Shown: positions 1-8,947 of the stretch, piece by piece
How positions within the stretch are numbered: position 1 is the stretch's first letter
How the letters are laid out: each line of letters begins with the position of its first letter
Assembly (NCBI RefSeq): GCF_000519185.1
Contig: NZ_JAFA01000009.1
Coordinates: forward strand, 503 to 64,502
Length of the DNA: 64,000 nucleotides
Reading direction: 5' to 3'
DNA from: Paraburkholderia nodosa DSM 21604
Lineage (GTDB): Bacteria > Pseudomonadota > Gammaproteobacteria > Burkholderiales > Burkholderiaceae
Position numbers and translations under genes: made by a program
The notes under the pieces: model-generated
Databases searched by the model: none
Seen by the model: the letters and a program-made list of their open reading frames with translations, nothing else
What the model was told of the DNA's origin: nothing

Positions 1-159
1 TGCAGCCCCAACCGCAGCGCGCGTAGCGAGCAGCGGGATGAATGACTGCCTTGTCACTCACTTTGGTGGTGCGAGGTGACAGACGCTCCGGAGCCATTCA
101 CCATCAACGGCGCGATGTGAACTGTGGCAGGCGCTGGCGGTTTAAGCGGCTTTCTTTTG

Positions 160-194
160 CCTACTTTTCTTTGCCGCTGGCAAAGAAAAGTAGG
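160..194. repeat. Perfect 16-bp palindromic element in the 1-292 intergenic stretch
   Basis: Arms at 160-175 and 179-194 are perfect reverse complements (CCTACTTTTCTTTGCC and its complement) around a 3-base loop. A smaller GCCCC/GGGGC hairpin follows at about 201-215. The unusually AT-rich arms stand out from the GC-rich surroundings. From memory, near-identical elements are common in Burkholderiaceae intergenic regions; a copy count is needed to confirm. No gene is supported in 1-292; the open frames there read through the palindrome. Confidence 0.75.
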
Positions 195-280
195 TGCCGC
201 CCCGCACAGGGGCAACGCCTGCATACCGACGCGAACATAAGAAAACGCGAAATCGCCAGGAACGACGACAAAATCACCCA

Positions 281-296
281 CTGAGCACCCGCTCAG
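281..296 (-). terminator. Weak candidate terminator at the 3' end of the peptide-export operon
   Basis: A 6-bp stem (CTGAGC, loop of 4, GCTCAG) overlaps the stop codon of the sigma-54 activator. On the minus strand it is followed within about 8 bases by a short T run. The stem is short, so this is only a possible terminator. Confidence 0.3.
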
Positions 297-1612
297 GATT
301 CCTTCTCATGATTCACCTTATCGGCATGCCGAAAATCCTTAGAATGAATCCCATGCTTCTTAAGCAGCATCTGCAAATGCGACCGATTCATATCACAGCG
401 CCTCGCAAGCTCCGCCACCGTGCCCCCAGTCTCCTGCAACCCACGCTCAAGAAACGCCCTCTCAGCCTCATCACTAGCAGCGCGCTTCGCATCGCTCAGT
501 GAAAGAGGCGCACCCGCCGCCTCAGCCTCCGCCACCCGCAAAGCCAGCGCAGCAGGCTTAGGCCGGATATCATCGGGCAGATGCTCGATATCGGCCGTGT
601 CGCCCGCAAGGCACGAAAGCCGATACACGAGATTACGCAGCTCGCGAATATTCCCCGGATAAGCGTACGTAAGCAAAAAGTCGCGCAGCTTGGGCGTAAG
701 CTTCACTGGCCGTCGCTTGAGCTGCCCAGCAGCCTCATCGCCGAAATAAGCAATGAGTAGCGGAATCTCGTCGTTGCGTTCGCGCAGCGCCGGCAACGTC
801 ACATGAATCACGCTCAGCCGATAAAACAGGTCCTCGCGAAACCGCCCCTGCGCGGCGAGTTCGCGCAAGTTGCGGTTGGTCGCCGCAACGATGCGCGTGT
901 CGACCCCAATCGGTTCATCGGAGCCCACCCGCTGGATCTCGTGCGCTTCGAGCACGCGCAGCAGCTTCACCTGCCCCTGCAGCGGCAACTCGCCGATCTC
1001 GTCCAGAAAGATCGTCCCCGTATGCGCGCTTTCGAACTTCCCTTTGCGATCGCTCGACGCCCCCGTGAACGCCCCTCTGCGATGGCCGAACAGCTCCGAT
1101 TCGAGCAGGTTCTCGGGTATCGCGCCGCAGTTGACCGAGATATACGGGCGGTCGGCGCGCGCGCCGTTGGCGTGAATCACCTTCGCCATCAACTCCTTGC
1201 CCGTACCGCTTTCGCCGTCGATCAGCACCGGCAGGTCGGTGGGCGCCGCCTTTTCCGCAATCTCCAGCGCGGCGAGCAGCTTCGGGTTGTCGCCGAATAT
1301 GCCTTCGAAGATGAAGCTGCGCTCGATCAGCGCCTCGCGCCGCCGGTGCGCGGAGGGCGTGAGGGCGTCCGGCCTGGCCAGCGCATCGAGCGCTTCGGGC
1401 GCCTCTGACGCCGCTTCGACGAAGCGCTCCTTGCGCGAGAGTTGCATGACTTCCTCGCGCAGCGCGTTCGACTGGTTCAAAAGCTTTTCGATGTCGGTGC
1501 GTTCGAGCCGCGGCGCCCAGCGCAGCGTGGAGCGCAGGATCTCGATCTTCTCGAGCAGCCCCGCATATGACACAACGGAACTGCCAAAGCCGTGCGGGTC
1601 GAAGAGCTTCAT
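293..1612 (-). CDS. Sigma-54-dependent transcriptional activator (Fis-type HTH)
   Basis: This is a 439-residue bacterial enhancer-binding protein. The central AAA+ domain shows Walker A GESGTGKE at residues 133-140, the sigma-54 contact loop GAFTGA at 180-185 and Walker B IFLDEIG at 201-207. A Fis-like helix-turn-helix lies near 396-420. The first 100 or so residues match no sensory domain I know; there is no receiver or GAF signature, so the input is unknown. The start codon overlaps the stop of the exporter gene by 4 bases (ATGA), so the two are translationally coupled. It is the last gene of the peptide-export operon, and a sigma-54-type promoter and upstream palindrome precede the first gene. 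It therefore probably activates its own operon (inference). Confidence 0.93.
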   Translation of the reverse strand: MKLFDPHGFGSSVVSYAGLLEKIEILRSTLRWAPRLERTDIEKLLNQSNALREEVMQLSRKERFVEAASEAPEALDALARPDALTPSAHRRREALIERSFIFEGIFGDNPKLLAALEIAEKAAPTDLPVLIDGESGTGKELMAKVIHANGARADRPYISVNCGAIPENLLESELFGHRRGAFTGASSDRKGKFESAHTGTIFLDEIGELPLQGQVKLLRVLEAHEIQRVGSDEPIGVDTRIVAATNRNLRELAAQGRFREDLFYRLSVIHVTLPALRERNDEIPLLIAYFGDEAAGQLKRRPVKLTPKLRDFLLTYAYPGNIRELRNLVYRLSCLAGDTADIEHLPDDIRPKPAALALRVAEAEAAGAPLSLSDAKRAASDEAERAFLERGLQETGGTVAELARRCDMNRSHLQMLLKKHGIHSKDFRHADKVNHEKES

Positions 1613-4600
1613 GATGCCCCCAGCTGCTTTTGCACGAGCTGGTAATACATGCCCCTGCGCTCGACGAGTTCTTCGTGCCGCCCCTGCTCCACGATCGCCC
1701 CTTCGTAGAGCACGAGGATCTTGTCCGCCCGCATGATGGTGCTCAACCGGTGCGCGATGATGAGCGCCGTGCGGCCCTGGAGAATGTCATGCATGTTCGA
1801 AAGGATGTTGCTTTCCGACTGCGTGTCGAGCGACGAGGTCGCTTCGTCGAACACGAGCAGACGCGGGTCGTGATAGAGCGCGCGCGCAATGCAAAGGCGC
1901 TGGATCTGCCCGCCCGAGAGGCCCACGCCGCGCTCGCCCACCACCTGCTCGTAGCCGAGCGGCATCTTGCTGATGAACGCGTGCGCATCCGCCATGCGCG
2001 CCACTTCCTCCATGCGCCGCCAGTCGGGCGTTGCATCGCCGCACGCGATGTTCTCGGCAATCGTGCCGGAGAACACGAGGTTCGTCTGCATCACGTAGCC
2101 TACCTGGGCACGAAAGTACGCGTGGTCGATCACGCTCATGTCGTAGCCATCCACGTTGATCTTGCCTTCGGTCGGCGCGTAGAAGCCCACCAGCAGTTTC
2201 GCGAGCGTCGTCTTGCCGGAGCCGCTGCGCCCGACGATCGCCACCATCTGGCCGCGCTCGACCGAAAAGCTGATGTTTTCCAGCACATAAGGCGTTTCGT
2301 TGCCGCCGTAGCGGAAATACACGCCGTCGAATTCAATGTCGCCCTGCAGGTCGGGAAGCAGCACGCGCGAACCCAGGTCGGCGGGCTTCTGCTCGGGCTC
2401 GATATCGAGCACGTCGCCTAGCCGCTCCATCGCGACCGCCGCATCGTTCATGAGGCTCCAGAGCCCCACGAGACCCATGAGCGGCGCGAGCACGCTGCCC
2501 ATGAACGCATTGAACGCAATGAGCTGCCCGATGCTCAATTCCTGATCGAGCACGAGCGTGGCGCCCGCCCAGAGAATCACGATCGTGGTCGCGGCATTGA
2601 GCAACTGGCTGCCGAGACCGACCAGAATATGGAACGCCTGCGCGCGATACTGCACTTCGAGCGACTTCGCGTACTTGCGCTCCCACTTCAGGCGCACCGC
2701 TCTTTCTATCCCCATGCCCTTCACGGTTTCGACGCCGCCAAGCGTCTCCATCAGCATGGAGCGCGCGTCGGTGGACACAGCGAAGACTTCACGCGCGTAG
2801 CGCTTGATGCGCGGCGTGGCAATGGCGGTCAGCGCCATGATGGGAATCACGAACGCGATCAGCAGCAGCGTCAGCTTCACGTTGTAGAGGAACATGATCG
2901 TGAAGTAGATGAAGATCATCAGCAGGTTGAGCGCCGTCGTCACCGTCGATTCAGTCAGAAACGCGCGTATCGTCTGGTTTTCCTGAAAGCGCGCGAAGAT
3001 ATCACCTGTTTTACGCCGCGCGAAAAACGAGAACGGCAGCGACATGGTGTGCTTGAAGAACTGCGACATCATCGCGAAGTCGAGACTGCGCACCATGAAA
3101 TTCGACAGATGCGCGCGTATCGTCGTCATGAGCTGCGCAAACACGTGCGAAATGATGAGCCCCACGATCAGAAGATGCAGCAGGCTCACGTTCTGGTGGA
3201 CGATCACGCTGTCGAGAATGTTCTGGATGATGAGCGGCGGCACCACGCCCAGCATCTGGATCACGAAGGTCGCGAGAAACAGGTGGGCAAGTATTTTCCG
3301 GTAGGGCAGCAGATATCCGATGAAGCGCACCCACGGCGAGTGCGTCGCCGCCTGCGCGCCCGTGGTCTCGCCCGCCGTGAACAGGAGGCACGTGCCGTTC
3401 CAGCCGCGCTCGAACGCTTCGACGCTCAGCTTGCGAAAACCGAGCGCCGGGTCGGCCACCCTCACCCACTGCTTCGACACGCCATATACAACGATGTAGT
3501 GGTAGCCCTCCCAATGCGCGATGAAGGGCAGCTCGAACCCTTGCAGCGCTTCGTACGTGCACTGCACGCCGCGCGTGGTGAAGCCGAGCGCCTCGCCGGT
3601 GCGCGCGAGACTGTCCAGCGTCGCGCCCTGCGTCGTCACGTTCGCGAGGTCGCGCAGCTTGCCGAGCGTCATGGGAATGCCGTAATGCCGGCAGATCATG
3701 GCGAGGCACGCCGCGCCGCAATCCATCTCTTCGGCCTGTTCGACCAGCACGAAGCGCTTGATCACGCGTTCGCTGAAGGTCGCGTCCGCGCCGCTGTCCA
3801 CGGCAACGGGCCGGCTGCGGCGCTCGGCGACCTTCTTCTGCCGCTGCAATTCGCGCTCGTTGAAGCGCACGCGCTCTTCCAGCACCTCGCGCAGCTTCGG
3901 GTTGCGCTCCAGCATGAAATGCACGGTCTTCTCGGGAATCACCAGCAGCCGTACATCGGTGAGCGCCGTGACGCTCGCGGGCTGATCCTGGCGAAGCAGG
4001 CACGCGCGTTCGCCGAAAATTTCCCCCGCGCCGAGCTTCGCGATCTGATAGACGCTGCCGTCCTCCTCGCGCGCAATGCTGACTTCGCCCTGGCGCACGA
4101 CATACAGGCGCATGTCGCCGCCGGCGCCTTGATGGATGATCTCCTTGCCCGCGCTCACGCGCTTGACGCCCACGCTCGACACATACTCTTCCAGTTCGGC
4201 GCGCGATAGCTTGCCACGCAGGTCGAAGAGCCGCGTGACGAACCCGCCCGCGGAGCTGATCGCCACATAGCTCGTCACGAACGACTGCGCGGCGGGATTC
4301 GCGGCGAGCAGCGGTTCGAGCGCCGCGCGGGGGATGCAAAGCACCTCGGTCTTCGCGGAAGCGCGCACCGACACTTCGTGCCAGTAATCGCGCAGCATGG
4401 CGATTTCGCCGAACACTTCGCGTTCCTTGCGCACGCCGAGACTCATTTCCTTGCCGCGCTCTTCGGCGATGAGCCGCACGGAGCCCGAGCGGATCACATA
4501 GAGTCCGGCTGCGGGTTCGCCGCGCTTGCAGAGCGTGTCGCCGAATGCGTAGCTATGCGTTTCGACCTGCGCGGCGAGACGGTCGAGTTCTTCGCGCGTA

Positions 4601-4680
4601 AAGAGCGAGAGCGGTTCGACCGATGCGAGAAAATCCACCAGCGACGGTGCGCTGGCAGGTAGGGGCGCCTGGGTGTCCAT
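1609..4680 (-). CDS. Peptidase-containing ABC exporter with two cyclic-nucleotide-binding domains
   Basis: This 1023-residue protein should cleave and export a double-glycine peptide. Two cNMP-binding folds come first (about 20-135, with FGEIAML at 90-96, and about 150-260, with FGERACLL at 222-229). A C39 peptidase follows at about 305-435 with oxyanion Gln315, Cys321 in DCGAAC, His394 in HYIVV and Asp410 in ADPA, so the triad is intact. The membrane domain spans about 450-740. The ATPase has Walker A GRSGSGKT (817-824), signature LSGGQ (921-925), Walker B LLVFDEAT (941-948) and an H-loop His977. Ordinary C39 exporters are about 700 residues; the extra 300 are the cNMP pair. It lies 18 bases after the prolyl isomerase gene. 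No strong ribosome site is visible before the ATG. The ligand of the cNMP domains cannot be told from sequence. Confidence 0.95.
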   Translation of the reverse strand: MDTQAPLPASAPSLVDFLASVEPLSLFTREELDRLAAQVETHSYAFGDTLCKRGEPAAGLYVIRSGSVRLIAEERGKEMSLGVRKEREVFGEIAMLRDYWHEVSVRASAKTEVLCIPRAALEPLLAANPAAQSFVTSYVAISSAGGFVTRLFDLRGKLSRAELEEYVSSVGVKRVSAGKEIIHQGAGGDMRLYVVRQGEVSIAREEDGSVYQIAKLGAGEIFGERACLLRQDQPASVTALTDVRLLVIPEKTVHFMLERNPKLREVLEERVRFNERELQRQKKVAERRSRPVAVDSGADATFSERVIKRFVLVEQAEEMDCGAACLAMICRHYGIPMTLGKLRDLANVTTQGATLDSLARTGEALGFTTRGVQCTYEALQGFELPFIAHWEGYHYIVVYGVSKQWVRVADPALGFRKLSVEAFERGWNGTCLLFTAGETTGAQAATHSPWVRFIGYLLPYRKILAHLFLATFVIQMLGVVPPLIIQNILDSVIVHQNVSLLHLLIVGLIISHVFAQLMTTIRAHLSNFMVRSLDFAMMSQFFKHTMSLPFSFFARRKTGDIFARFQENQTIRAFLTESTVTTALNLLMIFIYFTIMFLYNVKLTLLLIAFVIPIMALTAIATPRIKRYAREVFAVSTDARSMLMETLGGVETVKGMGIERAVRLKWERKYAKSLEVQYRAQAFHILVGLGSQLLNAATTIVILWAGATLVLDQELSIGQLIAFNAFMGSVLAPLMGLVGLWSLMNDAAVAMERLGDVLDIEPEQKPADLGSRVLLPDLQGDIEFDGVYFRYGGNETPYVLENISFSVERGQMVAIVGRSGSGKTTLAKLLVGFYAPTEGKINVDGYDMSVIDHAYFRAQVGYVMQTNLVFSGTIAENIACGDATPDWRRMEEVARMADAHAFISKMPLGYEQVVGERGVGLSGGQIQRLCIARALYHDPRLLVFDEATSSLDTQSESNILSNMHDILQGRTALIIAHRLSTIMRADKILVLYEGAIVEQGRHEELVERRGMYYQLVQKQLGAS

Positions 4681-4698
4681 CAGCGTGGCTCTGCGCGC

Positions 4699-5451
4699 TC
4701 AGTGCGCGTCGATGATATGTTCTTGCGCGCGCTCCGCGAGCCATTCTTCGCGCAACAGCCGCCGCACCTCGGAAGAAACGTCCGCCTCGAGCAACGCCGG
4801 ATGCTTTGCCGTCACGCAGAAAATTTCGAAGAACGAACCGTCCGGAGCGGGGAACGGGCCGAGCAGGTCGCCGACCTGCGCATTGAACACCTTCGCCTCA
4901 ATGTCCGTTTTCAACGACCCGCGCAGCACCTTGCCGATCACGCCGCCGCGCTCGCTCGTGTCCGCGATCGAATGCTCGCGCGCCATTTCGCTGAACGCCT
5001 GCGGCTCGTCCTCCAGAATCGACATGACCTCGCGCGCCTTGCCTTCCGAGTCCACCACGATGTGGCTCACTTCGATGCTGTCGAATTTCGGCGAATTGAG
5101 CTTGAAATAGCTTTCGACCGCCTCGTCGCTGCAGATCTGGTTGACGGTCTTCTCCTGATAGAGCGTGTCGGTAATGAAGCGCTCGAATTCATCGAGGCTG
5201 ATGCCGAACACGTCCAGGTAGCGATTCATGTCCGCCGCGCGGTGCAACCCCCGCACGCGGCGAAACTGGTCGGCGCGTTGCTGGATTTCGTCGGGCTCCA
5301 CCTTCACGCCCATTTTCTTCGCGGCGATGACCGTCAGCCGGTCGCGCACCTGCTGTTCGACCAGGCTCTCGAACTGCCCCGTGAGTTTCAGCGCGCGGAT
5401 GAAATCTTCCGTGCCGATCGCTTCATCGTCGATCCGTACGATTGTCGTCAT
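4699..5451 (-). CDS. Parvulin/SurA-like peptidyl-prolyl isomerase
   Basis: This 250-residue protein has an N-terminal helical region resembling SurA/PrsA chaperone segments (about 1-115) and a parvulin-type isomerase domain (about 120-225) with the family patterns SHIVV and RGGVIGKVLRG. It has no signal peptide, unlike periplasmic SurA or PrsA, so it probably acts in the cytoplasm, perhaps keeping the precursor peptide or exporter competent for secretion (inference). A good ribosome site (AGGGGA) precedes the ATG. It sits between the HlyD-like adaptor and the exporter gene, and its stop is 18 bases before the exporter start. The closeness argues for a dedicated role in peptide export rather than general folding. 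Confidence 0.88.
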   Translation of the reverse strand: MTTIVRIDDEAIGTEDFIRALKLTGQFESLVEQQVRDRLTVIAAKKMGVKVEPDEIQQRADQFRRVRGLHRAADMNRYLDVFGISLDEFERFITDTLYQEKTVNQICSDEAVESYFKLNSPKFDSIEVSHIVVDSEGKAREVMSILEDEPQAFSEMAREHSIADTSERGGVIGKVLRGSLKTDIEAKVFNAQVGDLLGPFPAPDGSFFEIFCVTAKHPALLEADVSSEVRRLLREEWLAERAQEHIIDAH

Positions 5452-5499
5452 TGCGTTCCCCTGATTTCCGATTCCCGAATTTCGAACTGATTGGTGTCG

Positions 5500-6933
5500 T
5501 CAGCCAGCGATCTGCCGGAACGGGTCCAGCGCGAAATCGATCAGGCGACGCTCGCGCACCACGATTTCGGCGGTTGCCGTCATGCCGTAGCGCAGCGGAT
5601 ACGTCGCGCCCCCAATCGAAAAATGGTCGCGCGCGAGACGCACGCGACCCTCGTAAACTGGCTCCTTCGTCTGCGCCTGCGGCTTCGTGGTCGGCGAAAT
5701 ATATTCGAGCGTGCCGTCCACCACGCCATAGCGCTGATACGGAAACGCGTTGAATTTCAGCTTGACGGCCAAGCCCTCGTGCAGGAACGCGCGGTCCTGC
5801 TCCGCAATCGCCACCTTCACGATCGGGCGCGCATTGGCCGGCGCAATGCCTCCGAGCGGCGTGTTCGCCTGGATCTTGTCGCCGGGCTGCGTCGTCGTCA
5901 CGTCCGTAATCACGCCCGAGACCGGCGCGAGCACGAGCAGGAAGTTGTCCTTGTCGATGTTCTCAAAGCGGATGCGCGCCGCGGCGTCGGCGGCAAGGCG
6001 CGCGGTTTGCACCTGCAGGCGCAGCTTGTCCTCGGTATTGGCGATTTCGCGCTCCGTCGCGTCGTATTCGATGCGTAGCGACGTGAGCTGCCCGGCGCTG
6101 CCTTCGAGCTGCGCCTTCGCCTGGGAAAACTCGTGGCTCGTTTGCGCCTGTAATTCGCTGAGCCGCGCCTGTGCGATCCGGTAGTTGTTATCGGCCTGCA
6201 GGAACGCGCTGCGCTTTTCCTCGACCTGGCTTTGCGATACCCCGCCGCCGCCCGGCAGCGCGAACAGGCGCTCGTACTTGTCCTGGTCTTCCTTCGCGAG
6301 GTCGCGCACGTGGCGCGCGTTGTCGATATTGCCGCGCGCTTCGTCGAGCTGGGCGTTCTCGGCCTGCTGGAGCTTGCTCGTGCCTTCCGCCACGCGCGTT
6401 TCATGCAGATGCGTTTCAACGTCCATCTGCGCCTTGAGCGCCTCGGCCTTGCGCTCCATGAGCGCCTTCTTCTCGGGGAATTCCTTCCAGTCGCGTTCGG
6501 CGTCGTCGAGCTTCAGGCGCGCATCGAGCGCGTTGGTCGCCGCCTGGATCGCGCCGCGCGCGTTGATACGGCCAATGACGTCGTCCTTCTCCACGGGCTG
6601 ACCTTCGGCGATGTAGATGTCCACGAGTTCCCCATCCACCGGCGCGTAGATGCGGCGCACTTCGGACTCCGGGGCGAGCGCCCCCTGCGCGCTCACGATG
6701 ACATCGGCACGCCCGACGAACGACCACAGGAAGGCGCATACCACGAGTCCAACCATCGTGATGATCGTGGCCTCAATGAGGCGCCACGGGCGCGCGGTGA
6801 GGATCGCCACGCCTTCCTCGCTGTGGTCGCCCAGCGCCTCGCCAAGCGGGCGCGGCGGTTCGGGCGCCGCAAGCCCCCCCGGCATGCCGAGCGCCTTGCC
6901 CAGGCGCTCAATGAGCTGGCGCGGATTCACCAT
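5500..6933 (-). CDS. HlyD-family membrane fusion protein (periplasmic adaptor)
   Basis: This 477-residue adaptor should bridge the inner-membrane ABC exporter and the outer-membrane TolC-like protein. A single transmembrane helix lies at about 54-72. A first lipoyl half-motif follows at about 92-125 (around GQPVEKDDVIGRIN), then long alpha-helical hairpin segments to about 330, a second lipoyl half near 350-375 (PVSGVITDV, QPGDKIQ) and a C-terminal beta domain. I chose the ATG at 6933 (MVNPRQL) because a longer in-frame extension to 7095 is low-complexity arginine/serine-rich sequence that is simply the other frame of the FHA gene. With this start the gene overlaps the FHA gene by 26 bases. 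Confidence 0.92.
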   Translation of the reverse strand: MVNPRQLIERLGKALGMPGGLAAPEPPRPLGEALGDHSEEGVAILTARPWRLIEATIITMVGLVVCAFLWSFVGRADVIVSAQGALAPESEVRRIYAPVDGELVDIYIAEGQPVEKDDVIGRINARGAIQAATNALDARLKLDDAERDWKEFPEKKALMERKAEALKAQMDVETHLHETRVAEGTSKLQQAENAQLDEARGNIDNARHVRDLAKEDQDKYERLFALPGGGGVSQSQVEEKRSAFLQADNNYRIAQARLSELQAQTSHEFSQAKAQLEGSAGQLTSLRIEYDATEREIANTEDKLRLQVQTARLAADAAARIRFENIDKDNFLLVLAPVSGVITDVTTTQPGDKIQANTPLGGIAPANARPIVKVAIAEQDRAFLHEGLAVKLKFNAFPYQRYGVVDGTLEYISPTTKPQAQTKEPVYEGRVRLARDHFSIGGATYPLRYGMTATAEIVVRERRLIDFALDPFRQIAG

Positions 6934-8770
6934 GCCCTCCCGCTTGCGCAAGCGTTTCGAGCGCGCCCGCATGGGCTGCGAACGGCGGCGTGGCGAAGTG
7001 CGCGGCGGCCAGACGGTCGTGAACGGCCTGCACGTGGCCCGCGTGCGCCTCGCTGTCGATCTGCTGATACTGGTCGACGTCGGCGCGCACGGCATCGAGC
7101 CCGGCGAGGCGCGGATAGCGCTGCGCGTAGTCGCTCAGCATCGCGGTGAGCGCGTCGAAGCGGTCGCTCGCGAGCGCGCTGTCGATTGCCTGATGGATAC
7201 GGTCGAGCGCGGCCACATACACGGAGTCGTCGCTCTGCAGCTTGCGCAAGTGGCTGAGCGAGTCCGCATACACGACGGCAAACGCCGGCACATAGGCCGA
7301 GATCCGGTCGAATGCACGCTGATGCTCGCCGGGGTCGTCGTTCCAGCGGCTCGTCAGCGCATGGATCGGCGCTTCGTCGCGATAGATGCGGATCGGCGCC
7401 TGCGGGCCGCCCCGTCCCTGCACGAACGATTGCAGTGCGCCGATCCAGCCGATGTTTTCCACGAGCGGCGCGGCGTCCGGGTTGTGGCGCGCGAGTGTAC
7501 GCATGTCTTCCACGATGGCGCGCGCACGGTCGAACGCGCGCGCGTTGATCGCGGCGACCCAGTCGGGCACGTCCGCCTTGATGAGCGCTTCCGTCCCCAT
7601 CGCGCGCCACGTGCTGTCGTTCGGGTGGCGCGTGAGATATTGATCGGCCATGCGCGCCGCGCTTTCAAACTGTCCGCTCGTGAGCAACGCCTGCATGTCG
7701 CGCTGCGGCGCGCCCTGGAAATACGTGAGCGCGACGAGCGCGAGGATCACGGCAATCCCGCCGCCGCCCCAGCGCGCGAACGCGCCCATATTGATCTTCC
7801 CGCTGCCGCCCAGCGCTTCGCTCAGCTCGCTCAGGAAGACCTCGAGTCTGCCGCGCCGACGTCGCGCGTCGTGGCCCGGTTCCGGCGCGGGGTGAGGCGC
7901 ATCGGGGTTGATTTCGTCGTCCTGCGCGGGCGCGGGAGGCGTGCAGAAAATGTCGAGAAACGAGTGCGCGCTGCCAATGAAGGTCGTGCGGTCGGCGTCT
8001 TCGGCGACCACCGACGCGCGGCGCTCGCGCGTCGCCGTCACGGTGGCATCGCTTCCACTCGTGCTCTCGAGGCCGACCCGGTAGACGAAGTGCTCGCCCC
8101 CAAAGGCGATCCGCTGGCCGTCTTCGAGCTTGACCGCGTGATCGTCGAGCCGCTGGCCGTCGAGGAACGTGCCGTTGGTGCTGCCCAGGTCTTCGACATA
8201 CATCGCGTCGTCTTCGGCGTAGATGTGCGCATGACGCCGCGACAGGTAGTTCACCTGATGCGGATACGCGTCGTGATACTGCGAGAACGTCTCGTCGGCC
8301 TTGCTGATCAGGAACGGAAAACTCGTGACGACGATCTGCTGCAGACCGAGATCGGCGCGCTCCGGCGTGAGCGTCACCACGGTCGCCCGCACCGGCGCGT
8401 GCACCGTACGCGGCGCGAAGCTCACGCGAAACGCGAGCGCGCCGGCAAAGCTGAGTTCGTCGCCGTCGTTGAGCACGTGGGGCTTCTGGGTGACTTCGAT
8501 ACCGTTGACCGCCGTGCCGTTCTTGCTGCCCAGGTCGGCTACGTAGGCCGCCGCGCCCTCGCGGAAGATGCGCGCGTGACGGCGCGAGACATCGACCACA
8601 ACCTCGGGCCGCGCCGCGGCAAAAGGCGGCTGTGTCCGCCCGACTGCGAAAAGATCCTTGTCGATGCGGATTTCGCCCAGCTCCGCATGCGATAGCGGCC
8701 GCAGCACGATATCGAACGTCCGGTCGAGCGATGTCTGGCTCTCGGCAATGGAAGCGGCGTCAGGCACCAT
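6908..8770 (-). CDS. Tandem FHA-domain membrane protein
   Basis: This 620-residue protein has two forkhead-associated domains, which bind phosphothreonine peptides. The first (about 20-115) carries GR, SRRHA and GSKNGT..NG; the second (about 150-232) carries SRRHAHI and LGSTNGTFLDG. Both keep the phosphate-contact residues of the family. A proline-rich linker leads to one predicted transmembrane helix at about 335-351 and a mostly helical C-terminal region of about 270 residues with a TPR-like feel (AARMADQYLTRHP). By topology the FHA domains should face the cytoplasm. It is expressed with a peptide exporter and adaptor, so it may recruit a phosphorylated partner or couple secretion to a kinase (inference); no kinase gene is in the locus. 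Confidence 0.9.
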   Translation of the reverse strand: MVPDAASIAESQTSLDRTFDIVLRPLSHAELGEIRIDKDLFAVGRTQPPFAAARPEVVVDVSRRHARIFREGAAAYVADLGSKNGTAVNGIEVTQKPHVLNDGDELSFAGALAFRVSFAPRTVHAPVRATVVTLTPERADLGLQQIVVTSFPFLISKADETFSQYHDAYPHQVNYLSRRHAHIYAEDDAMYVEDLGSTNGTFLDGQRLDDHAVKLEDGQRIAFGGEHFVYRVGLESTSGSDATVTATRERRASVVAEDADRTTFIGSAHSFLDIFCTPPAPAQDDEINPDAPHPAPEPGHDARRRRGRLEVFLSELSEALGGSGKINMGAFARWGGGGIAVILALVALTYFQGAPQRDMQALLTSGQFESAARMADQYLTRHPNDSTWRAMGTEALIKADVPDWVAAINARAFDRARAIVEDMRTLARHNPDAAPLVENIGWIGALQSFVQGRGGPQAPIRIYRDEAPIHALTSRWNDDPGEHQRAFDRISAYVPAFAVVYADSLSHLRKLQSDDSVYVAALDRIHQAIDSALASDRFDALTAMLSDYAQRYPRLAGLDAVRADVDQYQQIDSEAHAGHVQAVHDRLAAAHFATPPFAAHAGALETLAQAGGHGESAPAH

Positions 8771-8887
8771 GATTCCGCCAGCGATCAGCAGTTGTCAGCC
8801 GGGACGCGCGTGGCGCAAGCGCCGCGTGCGCACTGACTCTCCGTGTGAAGCCGTGCGCCTTGCACATGGCGATCGGGGTGTGAGAAA

Positions 8888-8915
8888 AGTGTAGGCGACT
8901 GTTGGCTGGAGTCAA
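8888..8915 (-). promoter_or_regulatory. Candidate sigma-70 promoter for the FHA-to-activator genes
   Basis: On the minus strand TTGACT (8915-8910) is followed after 16 bases by TACACT (8893-8888). This is a good -35/-10 pair located about 110 bases before the FHA start codon, inside the 177-base gap between the TolC-like gene and the FHA gene. It would give basal transcription of the export genes and the activator independent of sigma-54. Confidence 0.5.
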
Positions 8916-8947
8916 ACAACTGACGCGGCCCGCCGCAACGAGCGCGC

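Noticed and set aside
2629..4209. A 526-codon plus-strand open frame opposite the exporter gene
   Set aside because: It is antisense to intact peptidase/ABC coding sequence, is His/Arg-rich and has no ribosome site or domain; it is a product of GC-rich codon bias.
6650..8695. A 681-codon plus-strand open frame opposite the FHA gene
   Set aside because: The minus strand encodes two clear FHA domains; the plus frame is Arg/Ala-rich without any motif.
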